DNA of 6,562 nucleotides from Pseudomonadota bacterium (GTDB lineage Bacteria > Desulfobacterota > Desulfobacteria > Desulfobacterales > C00003060): contig JADFWI010000074.1 in the NCBI GenBank assembly GCA_015222985.1, positions 1 to 6,562 on the forward strand. The letters run 5' to 3'. Positions 1 to 5,594 of this stretch are shown here, piece after piece (the stretch's first letter is position 1; each line of letters starts with the position of its first letter). Both the position numbers and the translations under genes were made by a program. Below the pieces are notes generated by a model. It was not told the DNA's origin. It saw only the letters and a program-made list of their open reading frames with translations, and did no database searches.

Positions 1-206
1 ACCGAGTCCTCGCTGTTTTGCATGAGCCAGAACAGGACGACCCATCCCACAGCGGCATTCATGGATACAGACATGAAGATGATCTGGTCGCTGATTTGAT
101 CGCAGAAGAAGTCCGAGAGACTTATCCTGCCAGGGAAACTTGATAATGGGAAACCTAAAGTACCTATGTGTTGAACGGCATGGCTTTGTGCGCTGTATTC
201 GTCCAT
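1..206 (-). CDS. Partial hypothetical membrane protein, 5' end only (runs off left edge)
   Basis: I do not recognise this gene. Reading leftwards from an ATG at 206 the frame stays open to the window edge (about 68 codons, no stop). Codons from roughly position 115 down to 1 are strongly G/C-rich in the third position, as in the neighbouring real genes, while the first ~25 codons after the ATG are not. The better-supported part contains a hydrophobic run (IIFMSVSMNAAVGWVVLFWL) that could be a transmembrane helix, preceded by an acidic/polar stretch with one Cys. No Shine-Dalgarno sequence is visible before the ATG at 206, nor before in-frame ATGs at 74 and 62, so the start is uncertain. The frame is also open upstream of 206, back to a TGA near 280. 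It lies on the same strand as the TPR/prenyltransferase pair but about 340 bp downstream of it, so it is probably a separate unit. It could also be a decayed fragment. Confidence 0.4.
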   Translation of the reverse strand, partial: MDEYSAQSHAVQHIGTLGFPLSSFPGRISLSDFFCDQISDQIIFMSVSMNAAVGWVVLFWLMQNSEDS

Positions 207-545
207 AGGGAGGGTTTGTGGAAAACATGCTTTAGAGACAGACTTCGAGAGATTATCATACCTGTTGCGACCGGGGGATCAAAATTTGGGGAATAAAGAT
301 CTCATTCGGCCATCTCCACTCAAAAGGTAAATTTCCAAATCATAACTATCTGCATAACCGTTCACGGTTCACTGTTGTCTGTTCTCCGTAACGCCCTCAC
401 GGGTTATGTCGGATGCCAGATACCGCATACGAGAACGTTAGGCATTTCCTTGCTAGCGCTCCCTGGCCGTCGGTGAACGGGAAACGGAAGGCTTTGAAGA
501 CTTACAATCTTTACAACTTGGGAAATCGGTAACGGGCGCCCGCGA
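207..545. other. Intergenic region with short inverted repeats, no gene seen
   Basis: No convincing coding frame, tRNA or rRNA is visible here. The stretch holds several short repeats: GTTCAC twice in tandem (360-365 and 367-372); an 8-bp inverted pair CCGTTCAC (358-365) and GTGAACGG (473-480); and a 7-bp inverted pair CATAACC (353-359) and GGTTATG (402-408). A GC palindrome CGGGCGCCCG sits near 534-543. None is followed by a T tract in the direction of the TPR gene, so a classical terminator for that gene is not apparent. Confidence 0.5.
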
Positions 546-1490
546 TCAGAAGGTGATCTTATAAGACAACGCCACGACCTGACCTTCATCCTGCCTCATG
601 ACCGAGGCCTCCAAGGTTGAATGTTCCTTCAGATATCGGAAGAAATCGCGCTTCTGTTTGCGGTTGTATTTGTGAGCGCTGCTAACAGCGCTATAGATAT
701 TGCCGGAATAGAGCCCTATCTCAAGGAAGGTTATCAGACCCCCAAGGACCTCATTGTCATGATCAAATGCCTCGTAGGCGGCAAGTATCATGGCGCCGTT
801 TAGCAAGAAAGCGATGAAAGCGTCTCTGTACCTTTCGCAATAGACGTGGCCCATACCGGGAATCACAGCAAGCAAGCCTGCAGCATTTGGATTTTTAGTT
901 TTCAGGAATTTTTTTTTATTGATGGCTTCGGACAACTCTTGGAGACGGTAGGCATTCCTATTCTCCGGACTGATGCTATCAAAGGAGGCCCGGGCCTTTT
1001 CCCATTGGTCCATCTCAAGGTAGATCCATCCCCGCCTGTAGTGTACCTCATCCTTGACATCAGGGTCCTGGGTAATCATCAGGAGCCTGTCCAATACAAC
1101 GAGAGCCGCGTCATATTGCTTCAGCTTCACGTAGCACTCGGCCGCCTTGAAATAGGATTTTACGGCAAACTCTGTATCATGGTATTTTTCAATCAAAGAA
1201 TCAAAGGCGTCGATTGCCTGTTTGAAACGCTCTCCCTTGACATAGGAAAGCCCCACTTTGTACATGGCCAATTCCACGCGCGAGTCTTGAGGGAAAAAGT
1301 GAATGAACCGCTCATACTCGCTGATTGCCCTGTAATATTCCCCTGTTGTGAAATAGGCTTCAGCAAACCGGAACTGCTCGTCGGCTGTTATGACTACGGA
1401 TGTCTGGCCATGGACGAATCGAGGGACAAGGGCGAAGAAGACAAGCCAAAACAGCAGCACAAAACCCGGCAAGCGTTTGCTATTTCGCAT
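546..1490 (-). CDS. TPR-repeat protein with signal peptide and C-terminal membrane domain
   Basis: A 314-residue protein, probably exported and membrane-anchored. Residues 1-29 form a Sec-type signal or anchor: basic start (MRNSKR), hydrophobic core (FVLLFWLVFFALV), plausible cleavage near HGQ. Residues 35 to about 180 carry four tandem TPR-like helical pairs with the usual G-Y-A spacing (for example FAEAYFTTGEYYRAISEYE, then YKVGLSYVKGERFKQAIDAF), resembling the repeats of YbgF/BamD-type periplasmic scaffolds. Residues 200-275 are a distinct hydrophobic domain beginning NPNAAGLLAVIPGMGHVYCE, whose P-G-x-G-x-x-Y pattern resembles small membrane domains of the DUF5683/TM2 kind, with two or three helices. 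A basic tail follows (KYNRKQKRDFFRYLK). TPRs normally mediate protein-protein contact; the actual function is unknown. The ATG directly follows the TAG stop of the upstream prenyltransferase, with AGAAGG about 10 nt before it inside that gene, so translation is likely coupled. Confidence 0.85.
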   Translation of the reverse strand: MRNSKRLPGFVLLFWLVFFALVPRFVHGQTSVVITADEQFRFAEAYFTTGEYYRAISEYERFIHFFPQDSRVELAMYKVGLSYVKGERFKQAIDAFDSLIEKYHDTEFAVKSYFKAAECYVKLKQYDAALVVLDRLLMITQDPDVKDEVHYRRGWIYLEMDQWEKARASFDSISPENRNAYRLQELSEAINKKKFLKTKNPNAAGLLAVIPGMGHVYCERYRDAFIAFLLNGAMILAAYEAFDHDNEVLGGLITFLEIGLYSGNIYSAVSSAHKYNRKQKRDFFRYLKEHSTLEASVMRQDEGQVVALSYKITF

Positions 1491-2390
1491 CTAAAAAATT
1501 ACCTTCTGGAATACCAAGACAGCCGACAAGACCAGGCCCAGGGCAAGGTGCGTCTGGATGGTCAGGGCTTGGGCCGGCATAACTTCGTCGTAGGTTTCGT
1601 AGTGCAGGTTCAGGATCTTGATCGCCTTAAGGGCCAGCGGTATGGTCAGAAGAGCCGCAAGACAGAGCCACGGCGCCTTTCGGGCAAGAACCCAGTAAAG
1701 CACTACGGCGTAGGGACTGAGCATGAGCAATGAATAGATCCTGCGCGAGCGGTTGCGGCCCAGTCGAACGACCCAATTCAGCTTTCCAGCGTCCCGGTCG
1801 GCATCATAGTCCGGAAACTGGTTGATCCAAATCACGGCTGTGATCAAAAAGCCAAGAGGGATACCCAGGCTGAAGGCCTGCCACGTGAGGAGGCCTGTCA
1901 TCACGTAATAGGTCCCCCAGGTAATCAGGGGGCCAAAGGCCAGGAAGATGGTCATTTCCCCCAAACCCCTGGACATGAGACTCACGGGGGCCGCGGAATA
2001 GAGATATCCTGCCAGAAGGCCCATCATGCCTACGATTATCACAAAGGGTCGCCCTGAAAGGGCAAGCAACAAACCACAGCCGATCCCCAGGACAAAAAAG
2101 CCCATAGCCATGGCTCGCACTGTCCTGGCATCCATCAGCTTTTCCTGGATCACCCGGCTCCCGCCACTAAAAGGGGTGGGGTGCAGGTTGATCCTGTCGC
2201 TTCCGGGATCATCGTAATAGTCGTTGATCAGATTGGCAGCGACATGCAGGGCGCCCACGCCGGTCATGACGACAACAAAAAACCAAAAATGAAGGGTCCC
2301 GTGCAGGAAACTCAGGGCTGCAGCCAGCATCACGGGTATGAGAGAGCCTGTCAAGAAAGGAAGACGCATGGCTTTGACATATATGTTCAT
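1491..2390 (-). CDS. UbiA-family prenyltransferase, MenA-like (1,4-dihydroxy-2-naphthoate polyprenyltransferase type)
   Basis: A 299-residue polytopic inner-membrane enzyme of the UbiA superfamily, which joins a polyprenyl diphosphate to an aromatic acceptor. Both Mg-diphosphate motifs are present: N53LINDYYDDPGSD65 (first Asp-rich motif) and D194YDADRDAGK203 (second), separated by hydrophobic helices as the fold requires. The N-terminus (KAMRLPFLTGSLIPV), the FSGGSRVIQEKL segment and the C-terminal PAQALTIQTHLALGL segment resemble MenA-type enzymes of the menaquinone pathway, but the substrate cannot be proven from sequence. I chose the ATG at 2390, preceded by AAGGGGAAA with a somewhat long spacer; a GTG one codon upstream has better spacing and is an alternative. 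The frame extends to an ATG at 2435, but those extra 15 residues (LLDTDCAQKGKKH) are polar and unlike the family start. It is first in a unit with the abutting TPR gene. Confidence 0.85.
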   Translation of the reverse strand: MNIYVKAMRLPFLTGSLIPVMLAAALSFLHGTLHFWFFVVVMTGVGALHVAANLINDYYDDPGSDRINLHPTPFSGGSRVIQEKLMDARTVRAMAMGFFVLGIGCGLLLALSGRPFVIIVGMMGLLAGYLYSAAPVSLMSRGLGEMTIFLAFGPLITWGTYYVMTGLLTWQAFSLGIPLGFLITAVIWINQFPDYDADRDAGKLNWVVRLGRNRSRRIYSLLMLSPYAVVLYWVLARKAPWLCLAALLTIPLALKAIKILNLHYETYDEVMPAQALTIQTHLALGLVLSAVLVFQKVIF

Positions 2391-2413
2391 CACATGCTTT
2401 TTCCCCTTTTGTG

Positions 2414-2424
2414 CACAGTCTGTG
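2414..2424. repeat. Small perfect palindrome in the prenyltransferase leader
   Basis: CACAG-T-CTGTG is a perfect 11-bp palindrome 24 bp upstream of the prenyltransferase start. Its position would suit an operator, but it is short and could be chance. Confidence 0.2.
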
Positions 2425-2488
2425 TCAAGTAGCATATCGGCCTTGGCATTGCAAGAACCTGCACAAGGTTAGACACGCTAGGAGGCTC

Positions 2489-2656
2489 TCCGAGAATGAG
2501 AAATTCTTTGCAAGGTCAAGGAATGTGACCCGCCTTCGGCGGATGAGCCTGACCTGTCTGCGTGGGGATACGCACAGGCAGGCGCAGATTCAGCCGTCGT
2601 AGCCAAGAAGGCTACTATGGCGAAGTCGGCGATTGCGGAAAATAGCCATTCTCGGA
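2489..2656. repeat. Hairpin-rich intergenic element bounded by 10-bp inverted repeats
   Basis: The block begins with TCCGAGAATG (2489-2498) and ends with its exact reverse complement CATTCTCGGA (2647-2656). Inside are three further palindromes in series. CCGCC-TTC-GGCGG is at 2530-2542. CCTGTCTGCGT pairs with ACGCA-(ca)-GGCAGG at 2553-2582 (11 pairs, 6-nt loop, 2-nt bulge). GTAGCC-AAGAA-GGCTAC is at 2599-2615, nested inside GCCG/CGGC arms at 2593-2596 and 2627-2630. No ORF with coding character spans it and no clear target-site duplication flanks it. The architecture resembles dispersed palindromic intergenic repeats (REP/MITE-like) or a structured RNA; that reading is inference. It fills most of the gap between the divergent prenyltransferase and thyX genes. 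Confidence 0.5.
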
Positions 2657-2750
2657 CAGTTTCTTGGAATCTACTTGAAAACTAGGTCACTGTGAGCTAG
2701 GAATCTCGTGTCAATCTAAAAGTCTTCACTGCATGGAGGTTTGGAGTCTC

Positions 2751-3485
2751 GTGAAACCTACAGAAGCCAGAGTACGTTTGATTCGTCATACGGCCGGACC
2801 GGAAGGCCTGATCGCCTCGGCCGCCAAGCTATGTTATGCAAAGGATACCGCAAGTGTCCTCGAACAGGAGAAAGACGAAGCTGAAAAGTTCGTAAGAATG
2901 CTTCGCAATATGGGCCATATGAGCCCTGTTGAGCACGCGTCCTTCACCTTCTATATCGAGGGCGTATCACGGGCCATGACTCACCAACTCGTCCGGCACC
3001 GCCTGGCGAGTTATTCTCAGCGGAGCCAGCGATATGTGCGGCATGACGGGTTTGAATATGTGATTCCTCCGCAATTCAAGGGCAAAAAGGTTAGGGAAGG
3101 CAATACCGAGATCGACGCGGAAGAGTATTTTGAGGAAACGATGGCTTACCTGGCCGGGCGTTATGCCAGGCTCAACGAGGCCCTGGGAGGTAGTGGCGAG
3201 TCAAGCAACGAAGATGCCCGCTATGTGCTTCCAAATGCGTGTGAGACCAAGATATTCGTCACCATGAACGCGAGGGCGCTTCTCCATTTCTTTGAAGAAC
3301 GCCTCTGCCTCCGGGCGCAGTGGGAGATACGCGGTGTGGCGGATCAGATGCTCGTGCTTGTCCAGAAAGTCTGCCCGGGTGTCTTCAAAGGAGCAGGCCC
3401 CAAGTGTGTGCGCCTTGGGAAATGCCCTGAAGGAAAGATGACCTGTGGGGATTTTGAGAAAATAAAGAAGCGCTATGCGGCTTAA
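2751..3485 (+). CDS. thyX: Flavin-dependent thymidylate synthase ThyX
   Basis: A 244-residue FAD-dependent enzyme that makes dTMP from dUMP using methylene-tetrahydrofolate as carbon donor and NAD(P)H as reductant; cytosolic homotetramer in the known family. The diagnostic ThyX motif RHRx7S is intact at R82-H-R84 to S92 (RHRLASYSQRSQRYV). Preceding residues H61/E61-region PVEHASFTFYIEG and the later ARYVLPNACETK and LCLRAQWEIR segments match the conserved family core. Length is typical. The C-terminus carries four cysteines (C208, C219, C225, C232) within GPKC..GKCPEGKMTCG. I prefer the GTG at 2751: it follows GGAGG (2735-2739) and GGAG (2743-2746), and the protein then begins KPTEARVRLIRHT as relatives do. 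An in-frame ATG at 2733 would add only six residues and overlaps the GGAGG. The gene is monocistronic in appearance; no terminator is visible before the downstream promoter 16 bp away. Confidence 0.95.
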   Translation: MKPTEARVRLIRHTAGPEGLIASAAKLCYAKDTASVLEQEKDEAEKFVRMLRNMGHMSPVEHASFTFYIEGVSRAMTHQLVRHRLASYSQRSQRYVRHDGFEYVIPPQFKGKKVREGNTEIDAEEYFEETMAYLAGRYARLNEALGGSGESSNEDARYVLPNACETKIFVTMNARALLHFFEERLCLRAQWEIRGVADQMLVLVQKVCPGVFKGAGPKCVRLGKCPEGKMTCGDFEKIKKRYAA

Positions 3486-3500
3486 CATACAAGATTCCCC

Positions 3501-3530
3501 TTGACGGGATGCGTACAGAACCTATATAGA
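3501..3530 (+). promoter_or_regulatory. Sigma-70-type promoter of the btu operon
   Basis: TTGACG at 3501-3506 matches the -35 consensus in five of six bases. A -10 candidate lies at 3523-3530 (TATATAGA, read as TATATA with 16-nt or TATAGA with 18-nt spacing). Transcription would start near 3536-3538, exactly where the riboswitch P1 stem begins, which strengthens the call. Confidence 0.7.
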
Positions 3531-3536
3531 AATAAC

Positions 3537-3717
3537 CGTGGCGCCTGATTAAGGGCTTAATGGGGAATCCCGTTAAAATCGGGAGCGGGCCCGCCGCTGT
3601 AACCTCGTCCTTTTCTGCTCAGAAAAGGAAACCCTTTTAGCATTTTTTTACCACTGTTCCGATGACCCGGGATGGGAAGGTCGCTAGAAGGGCGGGGGAG
3701 CCAGAAGACCTGCCACG
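3537..3717 (+). ncRNA. Cobalamin (B12) riboswitch aptamer
   Basis: An adenosylcobalamin-class leader RNA. The outer P1 stem is exact: CGTGGC (3537-3542) pairs with GCCACG (3712-3717). The conserved core reads TGGGGAATCCCGTTAAAATC then GGGAGCGGGCCCGCCGCTGTAACC (3561-3604), corresponding to the family GGGAA...GGUGaaAAUCC...CCCGC.rCUGUAA segment. CCACTG (3651-3656) and GGGAAGG (3675-3681) follow, then the B12 box AGCCAGAAGACCTGCC (3699-3714). A peripheral arm at 3608-3649 is variable in the family and here carries an unusual pair of alternative hairpins. It lies directly upstream of btuFDC, so it should repress B12 import when cobalamin is bound. Confidence 0.93.
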
Positions 3718-3730
3718 AAACGAAACAAAG

Positions 3731-3763
3731 TGTCTCACATCCTCGCGTGCCGGTATGTGAACA
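3731..3763 (+). promoter_or_regulatory. Riboswitch expression-platform hairpin (P13-like)
   Basis: TCACAT (3735-3740) pairs with ATGTGA (3755-3760), and outer TGT/ACA extends the stem. The 14-nt loop is CCTCGCGTGCCGGT. A hairpin in this place, 3' of the B12 box, is where cobalamin riboswitches put the loop that kisses L5. I could not identify a clear complementary stretch in L5, so the kissing contact is inferred from position only. Confidence 0.5.
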
Positions 3764-3790
3764 CTATTACAGGTTGAGGATAAAAAAGGG

Positions 3791-3829
3791 AAATCCCCAG
3801 ACTGAACAATCGGTCTGGGGATTTTTTGT
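3791..3829 (+). terminator. Intrinsic terminator of the cobalamin riboswitch
   Basis: AAATCCCCAGAC (3791-3802) is the exact reverse complement of GTCTGGGGATTT (3813-3824), a 12-bp stem with a 10-nt loop, running into a T6 tract at 3822-3827. It sits between the aptamer and btuF, so the switch most likely works by transcription attenuation rather than by hiding the ribosome site. Confidence 0.92.
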
Positions 3830-3860
3830 TGCCAGCATCTCAAAAGGATTCGACGTGACG

Positions 3861-4787
3861 ATGCTTCGCAAGACCATACTTACAAGCCTTTTCTTGACCC
3901 TGGGTCTTGTCTTGTCTGCCTGGTTTCTGCCCATGAGCCGGGCTGGCGAAAATACCAAACCTTGGACACCACCGGCCAGGCACAGACCTGAAGCGCAACG
4001 TATCGTTTCCATGGCCCCCAACATCACGGAGACTATCTTTGCATTAGAGTGTGGAGATCGCCTGGTCGGGGTCACCGATTTCTGTACATACCCCCGTGAA
4101 GCGAGGACCCTGCCGAAGGTGGGGGGATACTATAATCCCAATCTGGAAAGGCTCACCGTTTTGCGTCCCGATCTCGTGGTCTTACAGGGAAAGCACGAAA
4201 AGGTTGATTCTTTTTGCCGGGTCAAAGGCATTCGTATCCTGCATGTTGCCATGGATAGTATCTCATCTATCTATGGCGGCATTGTCGATCTGGGTAAGGC
4301 GCTTCAATGTCCCGAACGTGCCGAGAACCTCTGCACCAGCATTCGCAAGGAGCTGGGGGCTGTTCGCACCAACGTGGCCGGTTTTGCCCGCCACAAGGTC
4401 TTTATCTGTTTGGGCCGGGCTCCTGCCGGCCTGACCAGCTTGTACACTGCAGGAGGGCCGAGCTTTATCAGTGAGATTCTCCAAATCGCCGGTGGGGACA
4501 ATGTCTTCCAAGATGTGACACTACCTTATCCGGAGGCATCCAAGGAGAGCTTGATCAAGCGGGCGCCGGAGATCATTATTGAACTGCGTCCCGGTGAGGA
4601 CCTTTCAGATCTCAGAAGAAGTCAGATTATCTCTGAATGGAACATCCTTCGTGGCGTTCCTGCTATCTCTAATCACAAAGTCTATGTGCTTACAGAGAAC
4701 TTTCTTCTTGTGCCCGGACCTCGTGTAGGACTTGCGGCACGCTTTCTAGCCCGCACACTCCATCAGGACATCCAAGATGGGTCATAA
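3861..4787 (+). CDS. btuF: Cobalamin ABC transporter, periplasmic binding protein BtuF
   Basis: A 308-residue periplasmic substrate-binding protein of the BtuF/FhuD (class III, helical backbone) family that captures corrinoid and delivers it to BtuC. Residues 1-28 are a signal peptide (MLRKTILTSLFLTLGLVLSA...MSRA, cleavage likely A28/G29). There is no lipobox Cys, so the mature protein should be soluble. The first lobe has the hallmark RIVSMAPNITETIFAL (47-61) and NLERLTVLRPDLVV (94-107). The lobe glutamates expected to dock on BtuC arginines appear as E57 and, in the second lobe, E229 (YPEASKESLIKRAPEIII). The start is the ATG at 3861; a GTG two codons upstream (3855) has better spacing from AAAAGGA (3842-3848) and may be the true start. 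Longer readings would begin inside the riboswitch and are not credible. The gene overlaps the downstream ATPase by 11 bp. The family also carries haem and siderophores; the B12 riboswitch decides the assignment. Confidence 0.92.
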   Translation: MLRKTILTSLFLTLGLVLSAWFLPMSRAGENTKPWTPPARHRPEAQRIVSMAPNITETIFALECGDRLVGVTDFCTYPREARTLPKVGGYYNPNLERLTVLRPDLVVLQGKHEKVDSFCRVKGIRILHVAMDSISSIYGGIVDLGKALQCPERAENLCTSIRKELGAVRTNVAGFARHKVFICLGRAPAGLTSLYTAGGPSFISEILQIAGGDNVFQDVTLPYPEASKESLIKRAPEIIIELRPGEDLSDLRRSQIISEWNILRGVPAISNHKVYVLTENFLLVPGPRVGLAARFLARTLHQDIQDGS

Positions 4788-5589
4788 CGCGCTTTCGGTA
4801 GAATCCGTTTCTTATCAATATGCGACAAGCGAATGGCGACTGTTTCCGTCATCATTTTCTGTGATGAAAGGTGAAATCCTCGGGATCATCGGGCCAAACG
4901 GATCAGGCAAAAGCACGCTGTTGAAGCTTGCTGCCCGCATATTATCTCCAGGGGCTGGAACGGTCCTCCTTGATGGAAGGGACTTGAACGGGATGGGTCG
5001 ACGTGAAATTGCCCGACACCTTGCCTATCTTCCTCAGAATGCTGAAAGTCACCTGGACTACACAGTGGAAGAAGTGGTGGGTATGGGACGCTTTGCCCAC
5101 GCAAGAGGCATGGGGTTTCTTGGCCCCGATGATATTGACGTGGTCACAAGGTGTCTATTCCAGACAGAGACCGAAGGCTTTCGTCAACGTTCACTCTCAA
5201 GGCTTTCAGGGGGTGAGCGCCAGCGGGTATTTCTGGCTTCGGTGATCGCCCAGGAGCCAAAGGTTTTGCTGCTGGATGAGCCGACAAGTGCCCTCGACAT
5301 CCACCATCAGGTCAGGTTCTTCAACCTTCTCACTGATCTTGTGGCAGAAGGCATGGCCGTAGCCGTGGTCATGCATGACCTGAATCTGGCTTCTCTTTTT
5401 GGCGATCGCCTCTTGTTGCTGAAACAAGGGAAAATCGTCCACCAGGGAAGCCCGGAAGAGATCCTGAACAAACAGATATTACAGGAGATCTACGGCGACG
5501 GAGTGGAGATTGTAGAGCATCCGGCCACCGGTCGTCCGGTGGTGCTTCCAACAACGGCACCTGTGCAACATAAAAAAGGAATATCATAA
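4777..5589 (+). CDS. btuD: Cobalamin ABC transporter ATP-binding protein BtuD
   Basis: A 270-residue cytoplasmic ATPase that pairs with BtuC to drive B12 import. All nucleotide-binding motifs are intact: Walker A GPNGSGKST (39-47), Q-loop Q87, ABC signature LSGGE (143-147), Walker B VLLLDE (163-168), D-loop SALD (171-174) and the switch histidine H200 in VMHDLN. The pattern LAYLPQN plus TVEEVVGMGRFAH is typical of the FecE/BtuD iron-siderophore/B12 subgroup. The last ~30 residues (after EHPATGRPVVLP) are a short tail common in this group. The ATG at 4777 overlaps the btuF end and has AGGA 8 nt before it (4765-4768), consistent with translational coupling. Confidence 0.95.
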   Translation: MGHNALSVESVSYQYATSEWRLFPSSFSVMKGEILGIIGPNGSGKSTLLKLAARILSPGAGTVLLDGRDLNGMGRREIARHLAYLPQNAESHLDYTVEEVVGMGRFAHARGMGFLGPDDIDVVTRCLFQTETEGFRQRSLSRLSGGERQRVFLASVIAQEPKVLLLDEPTSALDIHHQVRFFNLLTDLVAEGMAVAVVMHDLNLASLFGDRLLLLKQGKIVHQGSPEEILNKQILQEIYGDGVEIVEHPATGRPVVLPTTAPVQHKKGIS

Positions 5590-5594
5590 CCGCG

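Noticed and set aside
404..589. 61-codon minus-strand frame overlapping the end of the TPR gene
   Set aside because: It starts inside the TPR gene in another frame and shows no domain or coding bias.
846..1733. Long plus-strand open frame (295 codons)
   Set aside because: It lies antisense across two well-supported minus-strand genes, its product has no recognisable domain, and it crosses their junction. It is a shadow frame.
2423..2428. Perfect TTGACA on the minus strand upstream of the prenyltransferase
   Set aside because: The matching -10 position falls on the GGGGAAA ribosome-site region with no TATAAT-like hexamer, and the start codon is too close.
2675..2703. Possible thyX promoter (TTGAAA, 17 nt, TAGGAA)
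   Set aside because: The -10 hexamer matches consensus at only three positions, so I do not annotate it.
3672..3860. Upstream extension of btuF by 63 codons
   Set aside because: It would start inside the riboswitch aptamer and run through the terminator; the signal peptide begins at 3861.
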